From contig NZ_JAPVBQ010000002.1 of assembly GCF_026968045.1 (NCBI RefSeq), forward strand, positions 608,933 to 672,932: 64,000 nucleotides of DNA, in the 5' to 3' direction. A program made the translations under genes and the position numbers. Below are positions 57,533 through 64,000 of this stretch, piece by piece. The stretch comes from Modestobacter sp. VKM Ac-2977. Its GTDB lineage: Bacteria > Actinomycetota > Actinomycetes > Mycobacteriales > Geodermatophilaceae. Below the pieces are notes generated by a model. That model worked only from the letters and a program-made list of their open reading frames with translations. It was not told the origin of the DNA and did no database searches. The first letter of the stretch is position 1. Each line of letters opens with the position of its first letter.

Positions 57533-58441
57533 ACGGTCGTCCAGCCAGCCGAGCAGGTCGGCGACGACCTCGTCGCGGTTGGTCTCGTTGAAGACCTCGT
57601 GCCGCGCCCCGGGGTAGACGCGCTGGTCGACCGGCAGGCCGCGCTCCCGGAGCAGCCCGGCCAGCGCGGTGACCTGCGCGGCGTCCCGGCCACCGACCGG
57701 GTCGTGCTGCCCGGACAGCAGCAGCACCGGCAGACCTCCGGGCAGTGCGGCGACCCCCTGTGGGCTGGCCGCACGGACCGACATGCCGAAGACCCCGGCC
57801 GCGTACCCGTGGGTCAGCGGCACCTGGTCGCCGGCGAGCGGGTCGGCCAGGTAGGCGTCGACCTCGGCCGGGTCACGCGACAGCCAGTCGTAGGGGGTGC
57901 GGGCCGGCTCGAACGGCTCGTTGAAGGCGCCGAGGGCGTCCAGCGGCTGGTCTCCCAGCCCGGCGGCCACGGCACCGTCCAGGGCGGAGACCGTCTCGGC
58001 CAGCTCCGGCGACACCCCGATCGGTCCGGACAGCGCCAGCCCGCTCAGCCCGGCGCCGTCCCGCTCGGCGCTGGCCAGCGCGATGATCGAGCCCATCGAG
58101 TGGCCCAGCAGCACCCGTGGCACGCCCGGGTGCTCCTCGGCGGTGAGCCGGTGCAGGGCCTCGACGTCGTCGAGGACGCCGTCCGCGCCGGCCGCCCCGA
58201 ACCGACCGGGGCCGGTGACCTCGGCGGTGCGACCGTGCCCGCGCAGGTCCATCGCGTAGACGGCCAGGCCCCGCCCGGTGAGCGCACCGGCCAGCCGCTC
58301 GTAGCGGCCGGAGTGCTCGGAGGCGCCGTGGACCAGCTGCAGGGTGCCCCGGACGTCGCCGGCGGGCAGCCAGCGCCGGTAGCGGACGTCCACCCCGTCG
58401 GGGCGCGGGAGCACGGGCAGGTCGCCGGACGTCGTCGTCAC
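57506..58441 (-). CDS. Alpha/beta hydrolase, monoacylglycerol lipase-like
   Basis: The 311-aa protein has the hydrolase oxyanion motif VHGASEHSGRY, AMDLRGHGRT and the nucleophile elbow VLLGHSMGS. A catalytic Asp lies in GQHDPVGG and a His in PGARHEVFNE, all in the order of monoglyceride lipases. It probably hydrolyses monoacylglycerols or similar esters in the cytosol. GTG 58441 has GAGAGGA upstream. A 41-bp tandem duplication covers its 3' end without changing the protein. Confidence 0.88.
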   Translation of the reverse strand: MTTTSGDLPVLPRPDGVDVRYRRWLPAGDVRGTLQLVHGASEHSGRYERLAGALTGRGLAVYAMDLRGHGRTAEVTGPGRFGAAGADGVLDDVEALHRLTAEEHPGVPRVLLGHSMGSIIALASAERDGAGLSGLALSGPIGVSPELAETVSALDGAVAAGLGDQPLDALGAFNEPFEPARTPYDWLSRDPAEVDAYLADPLAGDQVPLTHGYAAGVFGMSVRAASPQGVAALPGGLPVLLLSGQHDPVGGRDAAQVTALAGLLRERGLPVDQRVYPGARHEVFNETNRDEVVADLLGWLDDRLAGRPTGS

Positions 58442-58496
58442 GGTGGGTCCTCTCGTTCGGGGGCGCACGAGGCGGCCGCAACCGCCCCGCGCACGG

Positions 58497-61388
<2,892 letters not shown>

Positions 61389-61569
61389 GTGATCCCTGTC
61401 GGTCGCAGTGGTTCGGTGCTGGTCCGGTCCCGGGGCGGCGGGGACCAGTGGTGCGGTGCTGAGGCCGGTGCGGTGCATCGGACCGTGGAACGGTGGCCCG
61501 GACGGTGCGCTTCCCGGCTCGGGTGTCGGCTGGGTCTCCCCCACCGCCGGCCGAGGCGACGCTGCCCAG

Positions 61570-63024
61570 TCAGCCGGCGGGGCCGCCGACTGGTCCGGCC
61601 GGGTCGAAGACCGGCGCGTGCCGGCGCCAGGGCAGCCGGCCCTCGAGCTCCCCGGCAAGCCAGAGTAGCCGCGTCTCGGCGCCGGCCGGGCCGACGAACT
61701 GGACGGAGCTGGGGAGCCCCTCCCGGCCCGGGCCGGCGGGCAGGACGAGCGCCGGCAGGCCGGCCACGTTCCACGCCGACGTCCACGGCGCCCAGCGGGC
61801 GTTGGCCGTGATGTTGGCCAGGAAACCCCGCTCGTGCCAGGGCCGCGCAGCCAGCGGCGGACCGGAGACGACCGGGCTCAGCAGGAGGTCGACGTCGGAG
61901 AAGAAGTTCGCCATCCGGGCCCGGAACGCCGCCGCCGTCTGCGGCCGGACCAGGCCGGCCCGGCGCACCCAGCGGCCCAGCCGGGCGTGGGTGCGACTAC
62001 GCGGCTCCAGGGCGTGGCGGTCGAGCCCGAGGGCCTCGGCATCGGAGTCGGCGCCGGCCAGCCACCGGGTGATGGTGCCCAGCGCCGCAGCCGGGGTGAT
62101 CAGCGGCTCCTTCTCGACCACGACGTGCCCGGCGCCCCGCAGTTCGGCGACCACGGCGTCCAGCGCAGCGCGGCCCGCGGCGTCCAGCCGGACGCCGGGC
62201 ACGGGCGACCGGGTCGACACCGCGATCCGCAGCGGGCCGACCGGGGCCGCCGGCGGGGCCGGCTCGGTGCCGGCCAGCACGGCGAAGCCGACGGCCAGGT
62301 CGGCGACGGTGGTGGCCAGCACGCCGTTCTCCGCCATGCCGGACCAGCTGTCGGCACCGATCAGGGCCGGGACCACGCCGGAGCCGGGCTTGAGCGTGAC
62401 CAGCCCGCAGGCGGCGGCGGGCAGTCGGAGGGAGCCCATGCCGTCGTTGCCCTGGGCCAGCGGGACGACGCCGGCGGCCACCGCGGCGGCGCTGCCACCG
62501 GAGGAGCCGGCGGCCGAGCGTGCGGTGTCCCACGGGTTGCGGGTGACCGTGCCCGGACCGTCGGTGGCGCAGTAGAGGCAGAGCTCGGGCACCCGGGTGA
62601 TGCCGACGACGACCGCCCCCGCGGCACGCAGCCGGGCCACCACCGGGTGGTCGGCGCTCGCCGGCGCCGGCAGGTGGGCCGAGGACCCGTCGGTGGCCAC
62701 CTCGCCGGCGACCGCGACGTTGTCCTTCACGGCGATCGGGACACCGGCCAGCGGCAGCCGGGCCCGGTCGGGGCGGGCGTCGACCGCGGCGGCCTCGGCC
62801 AGGGCGGCTTCGGTGCGGACCACCCGGAACGCCCCGATCCGCGCCTCCACCGCGACCAGATGCCGCAGATGGGCACGGACGACGTCGACCGCGTTGAGCT
62901 CACCGGCGCGGACCCTGGCGGCCAGCTCGGTCGCCGGCAGACCGACCACCCCGTCGAGCGTCGGCTCGCCGGACCCGGCCGCGGCCGGCGCGCCGGAGGG
63001 CCCGGAACCTGCACTAGCGTCCAT
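61570..63024 (-). CDS. Amidase signature family protein
   Basis: Amidase-signature enzymes hydrolyse C-N amide bonds with a Ser-cisSer-Lys triad. The 484-aa protein shows K100 ([10 protein letters not shown]), cis-Ser S174 in [11 protein letters not shown] and nucleophile S198 in [11 protein letters not shown]. Spacing between the serines is 24 residues, as in known members. GatC and GatB are absent nearby, so it is a free amidase. ATG 63024 appears leaderless. Confidence 0.88.
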   Translation of the reverse strand: MDASAGSGPSGAPAAAGSGEPTLDGVVGLPATELAARVRAGELNAVDVVRAHLRHLVAVEARIGAFRVVRTEAALAEAAAVDARPDRARLPLAGVPIAVKDNVAVAGEVATDGSSAHLPAPASADHPVVARLRAAGAVVVGITRVPELCLYCATDGPGTVTRNPWDTARSAAGSSGGSAAAVAAGVVPLAQGNDGMGSLRLPAAACGLVTLKPGSGVVPALIGADSWSGMAENGVLATTVADLAVGFAVLAGTEPAPPAAPVGPLRIAVSTRSPVPGVRLDAAGRAALDAVVAELRGAGHVVVEKEPLITPAAALGTITRWLAGADSDAEALGLDRHALEPRSRTHARLGRWVRRAGLVRPQTAAAFRARMANFFSDVDLLLSPVVSGPPLAARPWHERGFLANITANARWAPWTSAWNVAGLPALVLPAGPGREGLPSSVQFVGPAGAETRLLWLAGELEGRLPWRRHAPVFDPAGPVGGPAG

Positions 63025-63031
63025 GCCGACG

Positions 63032-63037
63032 AACCTA
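63032..63037 (-). promoter_or_regulatory. -10 hexamer TAGGTT, leaderless start for amidase
   Basis: TAGGTT lies 7 nt before ATG 63024. The gap to the divergent MBL gene is only 47 bp. Confidence 0.5.
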
Positions 63038-63071
63038 GACGGCGGCACCGACAGTCTCAGACGGGAGCGGG

Positions 63072-63740
63072 ATGAGCGGGCAGACGTACACCGGGGACGT
63101 GCAGGTCGGTGGCCCCGCCGACGTCCGAGAGCTCCCGGGGCTGACCATCCGGAAGCTGGCCGTCAGCGAGATGGCGAACAACGTCTACCTGCTCACCAGC
63201 ACGGCCACCGGGGAGTCGCTGCTGGTCGACGCGGCGGCCGAGCCGGCGGCGCTGCTGGAGCTGATCGGCGACGCCGACGTCCGCACGGTGGTGACCACGC
63301 ACGGCCACTGGGACCACCACCGTGCGCTCCCGGAGGTGGTGCAGGCGACCGGCGCGGGGACCGTCGCGCACCCGGCCGACGCAGCCGACCTGCCGGTGCC
63401 GGTCACCCGCCCGGTCGTCCACGGCGACACCGTCCCCGTGGGCGACCAGGTCCTCGCGGTGGTGCACCTGCGCGGGCACACGCCGGGAAGCATCGCGCTG
63501 GTCTGGCGCGGCCCCGAGGGCGCCGGCACGCACGTCTTCACCGGCGACAGCCTGTTCCCGGGCGGCGTGGGCAACACCCAGTCCGACGCCGCCCGGTTCA
63601 CCAGCCTGGTCGACGACGTGGAGAGCCGGTTGTTCGGCGAGCTGCCCGACGACACCTGGGTCTACCCGGGCCACGGCGCGGACACGACGATCGGCGCCGA
63701 GCGCCCGGACCTGCCGGAGTGGCGCGCCCGCGGCTGGTGA
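63072..63740 (+). CDS. MBL-fold metallo-hydrolase, glyoxalase II-like
   Basis: The 222-aa protein has the metal motif THGHWDHH (H-x-H-x-D-H), later LRGHTPGSIAL with a metal His, FTGDSLFPGGVGNT with the bridging Asp and a final YPGHG His. This is the glyoxalase II/persulfide-dioxygenase-like layout. It may hydrolyse thioesters. GGGAGCGGG precedes the ATG. Confidence 0.87.
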   Translation: MSGQTYTGDVQVGGPADVRELPGLTIRKLAVSEMANNVYLLTSTATGESLLVDAAAEPAALLELIGDADVRTVVTTHGHWDHHRALPEVVQATGAGTVAHPADAADLPVPVTRPVVHGDTVPVGDQVLAVVHLRGHTPGSIALVWRGPEGAGTHVFTGDSLFPGGVGNTQSDAARFTSLVDDVESRLFGELPDDTWVYPGHGADTTIGAERPDLPEWRARGW

Positions 63741-63769
63741 GCGCGGCCGGGACTGTCACCGGGCGGCCC

Positions 63770-63775
63770 TACCCT
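63770..63775 (+). promoter_or_regulatory. -10 hexamer TACCCT, leaderless start for VOC gene
   Basis: TACCCT lies 7 nt before ATG 63783, with no Shine-Dalgarno between. Confidence 0.45.
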
Positions 63776-63782
63776 CCCGCGC

Positions 63783-64000
63783 ATGACCACAGGGACAGCG
63801 ATCACGCTGGGTGCCGTCAATGTGGAGGCCGACGACCCGCCCGCTCTGGCGCGGTTCTGGGCCGCCCTGCTCGGTACGCGCATCGCCGGCGAGGAGCAGG
63901 GGCACGTCTTCCTGGCCCCCGGCCCGGACGGCGGCTTCGCCATGTTCTTCCAGCCGCGGAGCGGGGCGCGTCCCGAACGTCAGGGGCAGCACCTCGACCT
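63783..64000 (+). CDS. VOC-family (glyoxalase-like) protein, cut by window edge
   Basis: The first 72 residues or so are visible: TLGAVNVEADDPPALARFWAALLG, then a strand HVFLAPGPDGGFAMFFQP. This matches the N-terminal half of small vicinal-oxygen-chelate proteins. Such proteins bind small ligands or are resistance or dioxygenase-like proteins. The C-terminal metal-binding half lies outside the window, so function cannot be judged. Confidence 0.75.
   Translation, partial: MTTGTAITLGAVNVEADDPPALARFWAALLGTRIAGEEQGHVFLAPGPDGGFAMFFQPRSGARPERQGQHLD

Noticed and set aside
61389-61569. LexA/SOS box upstream of uvrA (and near uvrC)
   Set aside because: No paired GAAC/GTTC arms at SOS-box spacing are visible. 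A partial CGAAC alone is not evidence.

Overview
The window is high-GC actinobacterial chromosome. Diagnostic features are rbpA, whiA, opcA, a sufR-led SUF operon, the tkt-tal-zwf-opcA-pgl cluster and many GTG starts. Gene order and protein character suggest a Geodermatophilaceae-like member of Frankiales (Blastococcus, Modestobacter or Geodermatophilus type). That placement is inference from memory of gene families, not a database result.

Layout. (1) 1-4846 is an accessory patch. An IS3-family element (about 214-2991) is split by an intact IS30-family element (1165-2663) with 22/28-matching terminal repeats and a 3-bp CAG target duplication. The IS3 element carries further lesions, and an orphan 539-aa gene of lower GC follows. 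(2) 4847-14273 is mostly conserved: a quinone oxidoreductase, a moxR-DUF58-VWA operon, a secreted NlpC/P60 hydrolase, an acyl-CoA synthetase, a sirtuin and a PAP2 phosphatase. (3) 14540-28897 holds aconitase, an SDR, CbiX, a sulfurtransferase, an ABC exporter, an enoyl-CoA hydratase, a small HTH protein, an ABC-F ATPase, a large membrane protein, a lipoprotein and a GNAT. (4) 28901-35864 is the Fe-S assembly operon sufR-sufB-sufD-Rieske ferredoxin-sufC-sufS-sufU-sufT, transcribed leftward and divergent from ctaA (heme A synthase). ctaB follows, divergent from the pentose-phosphate cluster (38378-45548). (5) 45668-51396 holds rbpA, secG, a peptide-binding lipoprotein, tpiA, pgk and gap. (6) 51641-56637 is the uvrC-rapZ-yvcK-whiA operon. 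(7) 56835-64000 holds a hypothetical gene, a monoglyceride-lipase-like hydrolase, uvrA, an amidase, an MBL hydrolase and a truncated VOC gene at the window edge.

Themes. Central carbon metabolism (aconitase, pentose phosphate, lower glycolysis), Fe-S and heme A supply, and nucleotide-excision repair (uvrA, uvrC) are encoded close together. Many first genes of transcription units carry a TANNNT hexamer 6-8 nt before the start codon and no Shine-Dalgarno, which points to leaderless transcription. Strong GC-rich hairpins close several transcription units.

I did not find a clear new defence or biosynthetic system. The most noteworthy items are the nested, decaying IS pair, the orphan protein with an internal duplication, a 19-bp perfect inverted repeat at 10764-10843, a 36-bp palindrome between sufR and ctaA with a candidate SufR operator on the sufR start, and the leaderless-promoter pattern.
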